The notes below the pieces were generated by a model. The model did no database searches. It saw only the letters and a list, made by a program, of their open reading frames with translations, and was not told the origin of the DNA. A DNA stretch of 64,000 nt, taken from Meconema thalassinum. Taxonomy: Eukaryota > Arthropoda > Insecta > Orthoptera > Tettigoniidae. Positions 34,687 to 48,000 of this stretch are shown here, one piece after another. The stretch's first letter is position 1. Each line of letters begins with the position of its first letter. The position numbers were made by a program, and so were the translations under genes. The DNA lies in assembly GCA_946902985.2 (NCBI GenBank), contig OX336397.1, forward strand, positions 148,173,890 to 148,237,889, read 5' to 3'.

Positions 34687-35455
34687 GAAAGTTATCTTCA
34701 AACCGATTTTATATCGAAACGATAAATGTCCAGACAAGGGTTGCTCTTGAAACTGTGATCTACTTAGTCCCGTCTACTACCCCCAGATGTTTGTAATAGT
34801 AATTATGAATCACCCTGTATAAGACGAGAAAAGTTTGTTAGAAAGCAGGATATTAATGAAGCACATGGTAATTCAAAGTGGGTACGTAAGACCATTGTTC
34901 GATTCATTCACAATGCATATTTGTTGAGTTATATATTAATACTTACTGGGAAGAGGCTACATTTGAGGTATATGTGATGGAACAGAATTTGCGTGCAAAT
35001 TTTGTTCATCCTTAATGTTTAACGACTAAATTCAAAACAGTTCTCTTAAAAGTTTGTGAAAATATATTCAATTTAACACACAGCAGGCAAATGTCATATT
35101 TCTTGTTAATAATTTAATCACTAAGCTGGGCAGAAATATTCTCACTTGTGGGCCACAACAACTCACTTGCTTTATTGTAGTGCAGAAATCACTAAAAAAG
35201 GGTTAGGTAAAATGAAGACTCAATTTTTAAATACATTTTAACCGGCATAGGAGTAAGTTTTAAGATTTATAACCCATAGTAGCCATCAGTCATGTCCAAT
35301 AAGCAAATTTACTTTTATTTTAGTTGTGAAATAACGTTAGTTAATTAACTGATATTATGTCTATCGTTATTGAGGGAGACACTTCATGTATTAAATCTCA
35401 GCAATTCTTCCAGGTTTGTGCTGTGTCGTGTGTGGGGCTTCGCCTAGGACACCAA
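34687..35455. other. Unassigned AT-rich stretch
   Basis: About 770 bp with no ORF, RNA gene or repeat that I can support. Confidence 0.4.
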
Positions 35456-35461
35456 GCTGGC

Positions 35462-36725
35462 TCAACAGCGGGCTCTTAGTGTCTCCCCGCCCGGACCCCC
35501 CACTGGAGTAGCGAACTGCGCGCTCCTGCTCCTCCTATGGCAGACGACCCGTTTTCGGGTCATGGCCTCCCCAGTTGTTCTCATCCAAACTTGTCGATCT
35601 CGCGCTGCAACTCTCCAATTCCGGATCTTGAGGATATGTGTCGAGTCCTGATGTACACTATCTTCCCATCTGATACGCGGCCTTCCCACTGGCCTTCCTT
35701 CTCCAAAGTCTCCTAGGAATACCTTATTTGGGATTCGATGTTCTTCCATCCTGATTAGATGACCTGCCCATTTAAGTCTCTTAATTCGAATAGCATGCGA
35801 CAGGGGTGCCTCCCCACAGAGAATATAGTTCATTGAAAACCCACAGCCTGCTTCCAGTCGACCGACCGGGTCAGGAATGCAATGAATGAAGCTCCCATCT
35901 AGCGGCGAGGATATGAACTGTGCCGGCTGCCGAAGCCTGTCGAACTCCTCTGAGGCATTGATTAAATGAATGATAGTGGAGAGTGTTGCTGGAATGAAGT
36001 TTTTGACAGGAAAAACCCGAGTACCCTGAGAAAAACCTGTCTGCCTCCGTTTTGTTCAGCACAGATCTCACATGGAGTGACCGGGATTTGAACCACGGAC
36101 CCAGCGGTGAGAGGCCGGCGTGCTGCCGCCTAAGCCACGGAGGCTTCTCAATATAGTTAATTATTACAGTATATCTAATTCTCCTTTCCCCTTGTACACT
36201 TATGGGTCCATAAATTCTCCTCTGGATTTTTCTTTCGAATGAGTCGATCATCTCCACGGCTTTCCTTGGTAGGGTCCATGTTTCACTTCCATACATCACT
36301 ATACTACGAATGAGAGTTTTGTATAGCATAACTTTAACGTTTCGGTTTATATCTCTACTTCTGAACAGAGGTAATACTGCAAAGTATGCTCTATTGGCAG
36401 CTTGAATCCTCCCTGTATTTCTACCATTTCCTCATTCTTGTTGCTTATATGCACACCGAGATATTTGAACTCATTCACCACCTCCACTTTAGATCCTTCA
36501 GGAACAAGTTGATCATCTGTATACAGCCTTCTCCGAGCCTGCACCATTACTTTCGTCTTTTGTTCAGTGATCTTAAGTCCAATCTCCTGGCCTTCTCTAC
36601 TGAAGTCTTCAAATGCTTCTCTAACTGTCTTTGTTGTCCTTCCCGTCAGATTAATATCATCAGCATATCCACCTAATTGAGCGCGACCTCCCTTTATATA
36701 ACGCGCTCCTGCGCCTCTTTACTGC
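35462..36725 (-). pseudogene. Second LINE fragment (RT to C-terminus), split by a SINE
   Basis: Minus strand: near 36720-36640 'LGGYADDINLTG' (RT motif with YADD), then 'KVEVVNEFKYLGV' (36347-36547), 'YGSETWTL' and 'RKIQRRIYGP' (36150-36329), SINE insertion, then 'LKWAGHLIRM' and 'GRPVGRPRIRWEDSV' and a 'DRQVW' tail (35462-35833). Most of the RT domain and all of the endonuclease are absent. Sequence differs from the LINE at 25878-29671 and from that at 2257, so it is another family or subfamily. Confidence 0.82.
35835..36149 (-). mobile_element. tRNA-derived SINE (family A), second copy
   Basis: Related throughout to the SINE at 14746-15073, same orientation, including GGATTTGAACCACGG (inverse of the B-box) and the terminal CCACGGAGGCTTC. 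Flanked by AATATAGTTCATT (35822-35834) and AATATAGTTAATT (36150-36162), a 13-bp duplication with one change. It sits inside the LINE fragment. Confidence 0.85.
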
Positions 36726-37440
36726 GATAATTAAAGGCCCAAGCAGCCATAACCTCCCTATGAAGGCTTCCAAAAAGATGGTATATTGGCTTTTACGGCC
36801 AGTGAAATATATCTCAGCAATTCTTCTAGGTTTGTCAAATTCAAATTCCGTAAATGTTATCGTTAGAGGAGTAGGAATATCAATCAATATAATTTCTTTG
36901 AATTTTATAGTGAGGGGTTGGTTCACATCCATATGATATGTTCTGTGAATGTCTTAGGCACAGGGGATTGTAAACAACAAACTGATATGCTCCGAAATTG
37001 TTATATTGGGAGGGGTTTTGTGCACGTTCTGGCATTGTAATTTTAGACGGTGTTTGTGTACATCCATATGATATGATTTGGGAATGTTTTTGGGTTAAAG
37101 GTTTTACACATTCACGTTATATATTTTTGGTATTCACCTCCGCATATTTTTAGCCTAATTTTCACATTTTGCAAAAATGAGGAAAAAGTATACTTATGAG
37201 TTCCGACGTTCACCGCCAGGTGTCAGTGACAGTGGCGTCTGATAGCTAAAGTTGGAACTACATGACATTGAACTTTCATTCATCTTGATCCATTACATCT
37301 CTCATTAACTCCTTCCGTGAGATTTGCATCAGGAAGGGCATCCGTCCGTAGAAACTATCAGCCACGTGGAATTTCATTGCATCTCATCCCCAACCCTGTT
37401 GGAAAACGGGATTAATAAAGGGTAGACATAGATATAAATG
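36726..37440. other. Unassigned stretch with repeat fragments
   Basis: A piece at about 37145-37200 (TTTTAGCCTAATTTTCACATTTTGC, then TATACTTATGAG) resembles the ends of the elements at 21259 and 30574. A ~110-bp piece at 37290-37400 recurs inverted near 39290-39350. No genes. Confidence 0.4.
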
Positions 37441-37806
37441 ATGTTGTTGTTGGTTATATTAGGGATAGCGACATCGGAGTCATACAAGCCCATGTGTGTG
37501 TGTGTGTGTGTGTAATTTGTGTGATAACCTGCTTTATTGTGCTGGCTGTACTGGTGAGTGTTTTGTAAATTGGTGATAGAATTTGGAAGGAGGCGGTTGT
37601 GGCTTTAAGTTAAGAACCAACCCATCATTTGCCTGGAGTAGAAGTGGGGAAACCACAAAAAACCATTTCCATAATTTTGCTTCACAAGGCCGAGTATACC
37701 CTGTTCCAGCTTTAAGACCAGAATTAAAATTCTTGGCAGAGTCGGGAATTGAACTCGGTCCTCTGCAGTGATAGCGAAGAATACTAGTCACTATGCCTCG
37801 AGGCTC
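37441..37806 (-). mobile_element. SINE (family C), copy 1
   Basis: Contains GGCGGTTGTGGCTTTAAGTT, CATTTGCCTGGAGTAGAAGTGG, AAACCACAAAAAACCAT and, near the right end, GGAATTGAACTCGGTCCTC, the inverse of a tRNA-like B-box. Also a (GT)n tract at 37494-37513. Same family as 38576-38932, 38955-39160 and 43196-43412, all in the same orientation. Confidence 0.7.
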
Positions 37807-38575
37807 AATACAATGTCTATTAATGCTTTATCGTGGTGGAAGCCATTTTTCAGTGTTGCCTTAGTAAACAAAATTTAAATGCTTTTCATTTGGTCAACAT
37901 GATTGTACCCAATTGTAATGGGTGTTATTTCCTAAACCTGCAAATATTGTTTGTTGTATTTCATAATTGTACAGTAAACCTTGCTCCTTGCGCAAACTTG
38001 TCCAATGCGAATGTTATTTACGTTGTATAAAACGGAATCTGATCAACGCAGAAACGGAAAGAAATTATGAATATAATTTTTCAAACCTTATTGTTTAAAT
38101 TAAATGAAATACCAATGGCGACTTAATCATTTTATTACGCCTTATGTCAATAAATTGAATTAATATACTGAACATTAATTGATTATACTTCTAGTTTCGG
38201 CCACATTATGGCCATCCTCAGTAATTATTATCTGAAAGAAACTATCATAATCACAAGCAAAGTTTGAATATATATGTGACAAGTCATTAAGTACATACCA
38301 CTACGCATCAATGCTAACCAAGCATTTGGCTTACAAACATCTTTGATTGTGAATCACTCAGTCTGTAATTGTGAATTTAAAACGAAACTTAGTAAGAAAG
38401 AAGTATCATAGAGAGGACGATTCTGAGATGGGCACAGTGCTCTAGGAATAGATAAGGCAAGGAATGGTTTCAATATGGAACGAGGCTAATGCGGTCATCT
38501 TCATATCCTGCATTATACGTTATAGTAGTTTCCTTACTTCCAATCATTACTTGTTGCTTCATTTGAGGGGCTTGG
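37807..38575. other. Unassigned AT-rich stretch
   Basis: No gene. A segment near 38190-38260 has the form 'TCTAGTTTCGGCCACATTATGGCCATCCTCAG', common in insect repeats, but I cannot place it. Confidence 0.35.
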
Positions 38576-38932
38576 ACATCGTGGTCAATTAGCCCCATGT
38601 TCTTGGGCGTGTGTGTGTACATTTTTCTGATAACCTGTGGTAGTGTGATGGTTGTATTAATGAGTTTAATTAAAGCGAGGATTTGGAGGGAGTTGGCCGT
38701 GGCCTTAAATAGGGAACCTTCCCGGAATTCTCCTGGAGTGGAAGAGGGAAACCACGGATAGCAACTTCCAGTATGGCTGAGGTGGTAATCGAACCCGCCT
38801 CTTCCCAGAATTGCCCCACGTGACTGAGTGGACCCTGCTCCAACCCTCAGACCAGAAATACATTTATTTTCAGAGCTGGTAATCGAACACGGACCTCTGG
38901 GATGACAACCATGAATACTAGCCACCAAAAAC
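38576..38932 (-). mobile_element. SINE (family C), copy 2
   Basis: Same block order as copy 1: a GTGTGTGT tract, TTGGCCGTGGCCTTAAATAG, TCTCCTGGAGTGGAAGAGGG, AAACCACGGATAGC, then two inverse B-box-like stretches (GGTAATCGAACCCGCCTC and GGTAATCGAACACGGACC). Confidence 0.7.
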
Positions 38933-38954
38933 TAAGTTTTGCAGTTGTCATTGG

Positions 38955-39160
38955 TAAATTTTGATCATGTATTTATGAGTGTTAATTTGTCTGATAACCT
39001 TTGTTTGTATGGTGTCTGTAGTAGTTTGCTTTGGAGTATTTATTATGGTCTGGAAACGATCGATCCGATGATCCAAGACTCGAAGTATTTTACCATTCCG
39101 GCATTTGCCTAGACGGAGAGTGGGATGAATCCAGCAATCACCACAGTTGTCTACGTTAAG
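38955..39160 (-). mobile_element. SINE (family C), truncated copy 3
   Basis: Carries the GTCTGATAACCTTTG and CATTTGCCTAGACGGAGAGTGG blocks of the family but lacks the tRNA-like end. Diverged. Confidence 0.45.
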
Positions 39161-41125
39161 ATACGATGATAATAGTTATAATAATAATCATTCATATACA
39201 ATATATATATAGATCTACCTTTTAATATTCCCATTTCAACGCTCGGGGATGGGACGCAATGATTTTGTATTCCTTGTGGAGAGTGATTTAACGGCCAGAT
39301 GCCCTTACTGACGCCAACCTCATGAGAGGAGTTAATAAGAGATGAAATGAGTGAAGCAGAATGAAACTAGGCGAGGCATTGAAAGGACAAGGCCGTAAAG
39401 TTGAAAATGGGAAACCTCGGAGAACGGATTGAGCCCACGTCTCTCAAAGGCCGCAAACATCTGGGCTCCAGCGATAATAATAGTAATAATAATATCTCAG
39501 TCACGGGCTGCCCAATAAATACATTTCCGGTTTCGCTGCATCGAAATTGGAGAGTAGATTGCCTAGCTCAAAGGAATTACACAGGTAGCGTCAGCTTATG
39601 ATGATAATAACTCACTGTCGTGACTGTGAGCCTCCCAGGTTCTGAACCCAGGACTGGAGTTCAGTTCGAACCTCATTTAAGATTATTATTTTTTGGTAAT
39701 ACTGTAGATGTATGTAAGGAAGTCATGCTCATTAGTCTCCGGGGAATGAGCTAGAAGCGCATGACAGGAAGTTAACACATACTTTGGTATTATTGACTGA
39801 TTGAAGAATCCAGTCTATTGTGCACTATGTACTATTTGACCGAATGAAACAGAATAACAAGCAGGTCCAATTAGTTCGACTTGCAGCCATGTGAATGTTT
39901 GTATATGAAGCCACCACTAGCTTGGTTGGCAGCACTTACTGGGTGGTCGAATTGGAAGTAACCACAGACACTCAGTAGAGGGAGCGGTGGACTCTGGTCA
40001 TCTCTAGATGGATATAATGACACCCAAGATGGCGCAGCCTCCAGCCATCGCCTTGAATGTGTGTTAGAGTTCAGTCCCGTGGGGACATGTCAGACTTCGT
40101 GTAGAAGTAAGACTTAGTAGAACTGAATCAAGTTGCGTAACCTTACTTCAGCATATTCAAAGTAACATTAAATAGTGTTCATTCAACGACTGTTATACTC
40201 AATTAAAACAGCAGTAATTTACGGGGAAGTAACGTCTTTCATTCCGGCGAGTTCCGGGACCACTCTACAATCCAATCTCCCTATCTAGGAACCACTCGGC
40301 TAGTAAACAACACCAGAAGCGCTGTCAACCTGCCAGACCATCTCACAGGACAGGTAAGGTCACGACAATACATAACAGGAGGATAAATCATTACGGTCAT
40401 CTTCTCAGAATGAACTGTAACAGATTGACTAAACAAGTCTTTGATTTCTTTCGTAACCGCAAAACAAAACCCACATGCTTTAAAGAAACTGAACAAGACC
40501 CAGTAGAATAATTAAAAATTACAGAAAACTCGCTACTCAATCGGAAAGCTAAAATAATTACCAAGGACAAAAATAAAAGGTTCCAGAACTAATCTACACT
40601 AAAATCCAAACCCCATCCTCACGGGAGAAGAGAGGAAAAGAAGATCAGAAAGAATTAAGAAATACTGGGCACAAAGGAAAGAACAATATCCAGGGAGATG
40701 ATTGATTCAACGTACCGCAATCAGGGTGAAACGAAATTATAGTAGGCTAATAATAATAATCTCTACATATATTATTTCCCATTTTACAGGACCGGAGGCA
40801 AGGTGAGGAAAAACATTTAAAGGGGACTGACGGTGGGATTTGAACCATTGCCCCTGCACGTTAACGCGCGTAACCGTTCAGTTCAATAATGACAATAATA
40901 TTTCTAATAGTATTTTGAACAGTCTGAATAGAAGAAAGTATTTTGTATTTTGAATTATGTTTTAATCCGTTAGTGGTCTATACATTAACAATGATGCTGA
41001 TGGTTGAATCTTTCAGCCATTTACCAACAAATTAACTTTTAGAAGTCTTAATATTAGCCTACGGAAAACCAAATATTATCTCTTTATGAAATATATGAAA
41101 TATTTTTTTAAAATAAAACGATTGG
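39161..41125. other. Unassigned stretch, no gene seen
   Basis: About 2 kb. It includes an ATAATAATA-type run near 39175-39190 and a block at 39290-39350 that repeats 37290-37400 in reverse. The stretch around 39900-40500 has higher GC and no long ORF. I find nothing coding. Confidence 0.4.
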
Positions 41126-42648
41126 GCCTAATAATAAAAAGTTTAACAAGTAGTTCCGTGAAGAACTATACAGCCTATTTTCATATATCCTGCTCATGTT
41201 AATTGCCTCTATCAACATACAAAAATTCAGTTTAATTGCTGTAACAGATATGTAGATATTGAGAACCGTCTAAATATTTCAGATGGTCGCCAGGTTGGAT
41301 TTTCATTTTTGTACTATTACATTAAGATTATTGTGTACGTGTGGTATTCAAACTTCAATCGCATGATTAGAACACAAGAAGTAAAAACGAGATTTTAAAA
41401 TTACGCACAGCAGCCATCTTGTGATTATGCAAACAATTGAAATAAATTGGATGCCAGTGGATCAACATTTGTATAAGCATTTAACGTGCAACGTTTCATG
41501 GCACTCGGATAGTTAATTCGCGAGAAACGTCCATTTAAATATTTATACTTCGCATCGCCGCCATGTTGGATTTGTGCTCACCAGGTTACTGAAAGTCCTA
41601 TAGGTGAACATATGTTCATGGTCTCTATGAACATAAAAAAATCAGTTTGGTTGCTGTAAAAGATTCACAGATATTGAGAACCGTCTAAATATTTCGGAAG
41701 CTCGCCATTTAGGATTGTTGTATGTATAGGCCATAGAGTTATGAACCATTCAAGGACAATTATTGCCTAGGTTCATTATTCAAACTTTCACTTCGATCGC
41801 ATAATTACGACTCAAGAAATAAGAACTTAAGTTTAAAATTTCGCACAGCCGCAATCTTGAGGTTATGTTAACAATTGAATTAAATTAGAGGGCAGTGCAT
41901 TACAATCTGCAAAATCATTTACTGCTCCACATTTCACTGCGCTCAGAGAGTTAAATCACGAGAAACGTCTATTAAAATATTTCACATTCGCTTGGTTGCC
42001 ATGTTCGTTTTCTACTTTACAGGTTTATGAAATATACATAGGTAAACGTGTATCAGTACCCTTTATCACCGTACGAAATTGCAGGGTGATATCTGTAATA
42101 GTTTCGGAGATATAGAATGTCAGTGAAATATTTCGCACAGCCGCCATTTTGAGGTTATGTAAACAATTGAACTGAATTAGACTCCAGTGCATTACAATGT
42201 GTATAAACATTTGCTGTACCAAGTTTCATTACGTTTGGATAGTTAAATCGCGAGAAAAGTCTATTTAAAAGTCTCAACTTCGCTTGACCGCCATGTTGGT
42301 TTTGTAGTCACCAGGTTTTTGAAAGTCTCATAGGTGAACTTCTAGTAGTGCCCTTTATCACCGCACACAATTTCAGGGCGATGTCGTTAATAGTTTCGGA
42401 GATATTGCATGCTAGTGAAATATTTCGCACAGCCGCCATGTTGGATAGGTGAGACGTAACAAAATTTGAAGGGCACCGTCAAGGTCGCCGGGAATAGTGC
42501 TATGAACTTACCGAGTGTCATTGAAATCGCTCCTGCCGTTTAGATTTTATTAGGGACACACACACACACCTCACACACACACACGCACACACACACGGAC
42601 AAAAGGTGATCTCATAAGCCTATTTTTTCAAAATTGAAAATAGGCTTA
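41126..42648. repeat. Right arm of the 12-kb inverted pair
   Basis: Reverse-orientation match to 30574-32035: begins AACAAGTAGTTCCGTGAAGAA (compare ACGGAACTACTTGTTAG at ~31976) and ends GGTGATCTCATAAGCCTATT followed by a hairpin AAAATAGGCTT. The internal ~270-bp repeats and an ACACACACAC tract mirror the left arm. Non-coding. Confidence 0.65.
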
Positions 42649-42649
42649 A

Positions 42650-43150
42650 AATGGTAGGCCGAATTAAATTATAGTTAAAAATAAATAAGCGTATAAAAAT
42701 AAAATTATAATACCTTTGAATTCTAAATTTTAGAACATGAAAATGTTAAAGAATATAAAAATAAAAATTAATAATAAAAAATAGGATGAAACAATTAAAA
42801 TTAAGAAGTAAAAAAATGATAATAAAATTAGAATTAAAAATAAATAAGCTTCTAAAAATTAAAAGTCTATTCTTTTATAATCTTAATTTTAAGAGCATTA
42901 AAATGCGAAATAAAACAAAAATTAAAATTTATGTTAATTAATATTAGGGTAAAACAATTAAAATTAAATTAAAATAAATACAAATAAAATAACATCAGTA
43001 ATACCAACTCTGCCCTATAAAGGGTTAAAATACTATTTTGTGTGTTTCGGAAATTCATATGTGTAGGCCTACTGGTATCTTGTATATAATATACTTTTTT
43101 GTGAGAATTGTTTATTTTGTATGTAAAATACTCTTTGGGAGAATTTTCCC
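42650..43150. repeat. Low-complexity AAATTAAAA-rich tract
   Basis: Nearly pure A/T with repeated AAAAATTAAAATTA patterns from 42660 to about 42990, then unassigned sequence. No gene. Confidence 0.6.
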
Positions 43151-43195
43151 CCAACTCTGTGAAGTCTAAACTAGTGTGTGTACTTGTAATTGAGG

Positions 43196-43412
43196 TAGGA
43201 TTAGGGCAGGAAGCGGCCGTGGCCTACGGTTGGGTACTTCGCCAGCATTAGCATTGAGTAGGAGTGGAAAACGACGGATGGCTGAGTTCTGCCTCACTAT
43301 CGCTCGGATCCAAATTTATTGTCTTGTGGCAGAGCCGGGAATTGAACCCGGGCCTTCGTGGTCAATCCAAAAGTTAGCCAATAGGCCTACTCAACCAGGC
43401 GGTCAGGTAACT
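43196..43412 (-). mobile_element. SINE (family C), copy 4
   Basis: AAGCGGCCGTGGCCTACGGT, then AGTAGGAGTGGAAAACGACGG, then GGGAATTGAACCCGGGCC (inverse B-box). Same orientation as the other family C copies. Confidence 0.65.
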
Positions 43413-43950
43413 TTCTAGTTTGATGATCAATTTATCAGCACGGTACCTATTTTTCTGGGTACCTGTACCGTATGTTTGGGCATCTTATATTCCATGTTCC
43501 AAATCGCTGTTCCTTAAGGGGAATTAAAGAAAAGGTCTAGGTAATTGGGGCATAAGGGTTTAAGTGGCAGTTGCCGGTAATGGAAATGCCAATTAAGGGA
43601 TCAAGTTTTAATGTGGCATTCAAGCGGCATTACGGGGAAAGTTACAAGTTAGTTGCAATAAAATTCAACAGTTCGCGGCATATTCATAGCTGTTTAGGGA
43701 GATTAAAAGGTGGCTACAGAATCACTTGCCACGTGGGATAAAATACATGCGATGGCTTCTCTATGAAATGGAACTGTATAAGGAAGGAATTATAATTCTA
43801 TCATTTCACCCAAATTAGACGAAAACTCACTGGCGAGGAGGGGCCAGCTTAAACTGAGTGTACAGCTTGTCAAAGACTATCCAGGCTGCCAACACGACAA
43901 CCAATATCGTCAGACAACGGCAATGAGGGAGTGTGTGTTAGATAGTTTTA
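43413..43950. other. Unassigned stretch before the Polinton
   Basis: About 540 bp with no ORF or repeat that I can support. Confidence 0.4.
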
Positions 43951-43956
43951 TGATTG

Positions 43957-44960
43957 AGTAGTATAGGCGGCGGTATAGGACAAGATGGTTAAATGCTATG
44001 GCTAAAATTTCTAATGACTTTTTCTAAAATTTTGGATAAAATAATGGCTTTAAATTACAATGACTTTTTTCAAAAATAATGGCTAAAATAATGGCTAAAT
44101 TTTTAATGACTATTTTGCAAACAATGGATAAAATAATGGCTAAAATTTCTAATGACTTTTTCAAAAATAATGGCTAAAATAATGGCTTTAAATTTCAATG
44201 ACTTTTTCAAAAATAATGGCTAAATTTTTAATGACTATTTTGCAAACAATGGATACAATAATGGCTAAAAATTTTAATGACTTTTTCTAAAATTATGGAT
44301 AAAAATAATGGCTGTAAATTCGACGACTTTTTCAAAAATAATGGCTAAAATAATGGCTAAATTTTTAATGACTATTTTGCAAACAATGGATAAAATAATG
44401 GCTAAAATTTTAATGACTATTTCTAAAATTATGGATAAAATAATGGCTTTAAATTTCAATGACTTTTTCAAAAATAATGGCTAAAATAATGGCTAAATTT
44501 TTAATGACTATTTTGCAAACAATGGATAAAATAATGGCTAAAATTTCTAATGACTCTTTCTAAAATTATGAATAAAATAATGGCTAAATTTTTAATGACT
44601 ATTTTGCAAACAATGGATAAAATAATGGCTAAAATTTTTAATGACTTTTGTCTAAAATTATGGATAAAATAATGGCTTTAAATTTCAATGACTTTTTCAA
44701 AAATAATGGCTAAAATAATGGCTAAATTTTTAATGACTATTTTGTAAACAATGAATAAAATAATGGCTAAAATTTCTAATGACTTTTTCTAAAATTATGG
44801 ATAAAATAATGGCTTTAAATTTCAATGACTTTTTCAAAAATAATTGCTAAAATTAACCATTGAAAATTCTAACGATATTTTTCAAAATAATGGCTAAATT
44901 TAAGGCTAAAATTATTAGTAACTTTTTAACGAATTAAGGATAAAATAATGGTTAAAACAA
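43957..44960. repeat. Left terminal inverted repeat and subterminal tandem array
   Basis: The outer ~75 bp match the right end closely. Inward lies a ~950-bp array of ~30-bp subunits (AATGGCTAAAATTT..AATGACTTTTTC) organised in ~130-bp higher-order units, each marked by TTTTGCAAACAATGGATAAAA (for example near 44115, 44240, 44383, 44514, 44605). ORFs here are by-products. Confidence 0.88.
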
Positions 44961-45001
44961 GGGTGTAAATAGCTATAAAATTAATATGTACACAATTATA
45001 T

Positions 45002-48000
45002 TTAGTACCCCCAAGGAAGTGTATCAATTATGTTGTCTTCTTCTTTCTGGATGAAACGCTTGTCGTAGTCGACTTTAAATTCTTTGGCAATATTTTTATT
45101 TACAAGGCTTTTTGTTTTCGTATCTCTTGTTATCATGTTATTGCTTATAACAACCTTATTATTAAAACCTTGTATTAGGTCGGTCATTGTCTTTATGTTA
45201 AGTTTTTTGGCATTTTCGTGGTTGAGTGTAAATCCTTTAATTTTGGTAACCTGTTTGCATTTATATGTTTCGTACGCATAGCTTTTGGGACCTGTGCTTA
45301 TCCATTCAATACCGTGATCATCTTTTCCGAATTCGTCAGTCCATTCGCCGAGCATACATCCGGTCTCTACAGTATTTGTTCCATCATCTATATAAACAAC
45401 ACTATCAGTGTCGTAATAAACTACTGCCTTTCCTAATCTATCAAGCATATCGTATAATCTTATTCTAGCATTGGAAGTGGTGAAAGCTGCCACAAATATG
45501 TTCGTATTTGTGCTATTTTCTACATAGAAATCATTGTAGTGGAATGTTACCTCAATTACTTCCTCATTGATGTACATTACATTAGTAATTTCTATCTTAT
45601 CGTCTAATAACAATTCGTACCACCTCTTAGGATCATCAATGAACTCTGTTTGTGACATGTTTTGCCTCTGGCCGAACTTTCCCCAAAGAGAATTTAAGCA
45701 TATTTTAGCCACTGCCCTCTTCCCAGCATTGGGGTCAATTTTGTCAATATCAAGCTTTATGCCTTGCTTTTCTTTTATAACCCTTGCATATTTTTCTTTT
45801 GATTTGTAATCACCATCCCAAGGACTAGTTTCTAGCTTAATTTTCATAAAGGTTTTAATGTAGTCCCTGAAAAGCTCATTACTTTTCTCTTTAAAATTCC
45901 ATACTTCGTAAACTTCCTGTATTTTGTAGCCTTTCTCAAGAGCCTTATTAAGTTCGATTGTAGTCCAAGTTCCAAAAAGCGCCCTCTCTTCATCACTATG
46001 GTTACAGCGGCCGACCTTTTCTTCTGCACATTTCCCACACAGGGTAAACATTAACTTATCTAGCTTCATAGGAAGGACTGGATGATAAAGACCTCTTGGA
46101 GGAAGAACTTTACATTTAACTAAACCAAACCAGTCTTTATTGTATATTTCTGGCTTAAATATTTTAGTGGGATGTCCCACAGGGTACATGTCGTAAAACA
46201 TGACTGTTGGGTATAAACTGCATATATCTATATATCTCAGCTTTTTTCCAGAAACTTTCAACTTTGATGCGTTTGTCCTACCACCGAAGAATGCGTCTCT
46301 GGGGTTTAAAGGTTCCACAACATCTATGGATTTATCTAGGCTTTCCTTATAAGCTTTAGAATTTTTCCATTTACAGCTCCACATCTCCACAACCTTGTAC
46401 CCGGAATTTTTAAGAGCTTGTGTTCGCTCTATAGTTTTTGTAAGCAAGTCATCCATAGTTTCATTGTTGACATTGTTGATAGTATCACCTGAGTAGCATT
46501 CGGGACAACCATGCCAGAAACAACCGTGATACTGATACACGGTTTTAGTCTTGTAGTCGTACCCATCGACTTTGGCTCTACAAATTGTGACCTCGCCACC
46601 ATTTAATGCGTGTTGAACATTAGGGAACGAACTTAACCATGCTATAGACTCTTTACTGAACATCTCTTTTTTCTGCTCCTTAACTACTGCAATCGTGTCT
46701 TTTTCAAGGAATTTTGACCTGTAAATAGCCATACAAACACTGGCAATAGTTATGTATTGGAAGGGGTCTATATTTGCTATTTCTAAAAATGACTGCCTAA
46801 AGGCAAGACAACCACGTCGCAAAATATCAACATCTGAATTACAATACTCGGTTAATTCCTTCTTAAAGTCAAACACGTAATTTTCCTTTACTTTCTCAGC
46901 GTGCCATTCTAAGAATAATTTTCTAGCATCAGGTTTCATTGTATCAACGCCATAGTATTTAGTAGCTGGGATGGACCCTACGTAATTTTGATTTTCTTTC
47001 TTGTTGAAAAAGTGTGGAAAATACCCCTTTTTTAGTTCTTTTAGTCCAAATGTTTTGGGAAAGGATGCAAGGCCTCCTTGGATAAAGTTTATGCTGTCAA
47101 TTATTCTAAGCCTTAGGGTGGGTATTTTGAGCTCCATAATCTTAGACCCTTGGTAAATGGTTTTAATTTTAATGCCATTATTGACGCAATATTGTAAAAT
47201 AAAATACGCATCATAACCTTTTGCATTGTGTGCTATACACGTAAAACCTTTGTGGTTTTCTGATATTAGCCACTGACAAAATTCGTCATTTTTAGGAAAG
47301 CCTGCCTAACACCATTAAAGTCATAAACGGATACAAAGTTTGGCGTGTGTACGCCGGTGTCTTGTTCAGCTTCGTAATCGAAAAAGTAGTATTTTTCTGT
47401 GTAAGTGCATTTTTTATGTTGCTTTTCTGCCGCTCCATTACAAATACAACCTTCCATACAATATCCCCCACGGTTTTTCCTTTCTTGCATATAACATTGG
47501 TGCTGAGCTGACTTATCGTACTGTTGGCAATTCCAACACATAGAGTACCCACACCTGTGCTTGTTTATTTTTTTACATTTACCATTACATGTTAGACACT
47601 TGAGTTTTATTGAACAGGCAACTTCCTTTGCACATTTCTCACATTCAGTAAGTACAGTTTCGTGTAGGTTGTTGTAGTAAAACATGTTTTCATTTTCTTT
47701 TTTGCACTCGCTTTTACATTCTGTGCACTTCAATTCGACTTTGTATTCTACAAATGTTTCACATTTCATACATTGGGCAAAGGAGCCACCTAAATGTTTG
47801 ATATTTATCCTCGGACATATTTTGTTGCAGATATTGCACTTGTAGACAACCTCACACACTTTCTCATGGTTATCAACGCAATCTTTACCAAAACAGTATC
47901 TATTGCACTTTTTACAGTATACTCGGGGTCGTACACCTTCTGAGAAATCATGTCTTCGACCTAAGCACAAATTACACACATTACTTTTATCTTTTTTACA

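Noticed and set aside
44274..44471. ORF of Ile/Lys-rich repeats in the Polinton left end
   Set aside because: A by-product of the ~30-bp AT-rich tandem array.
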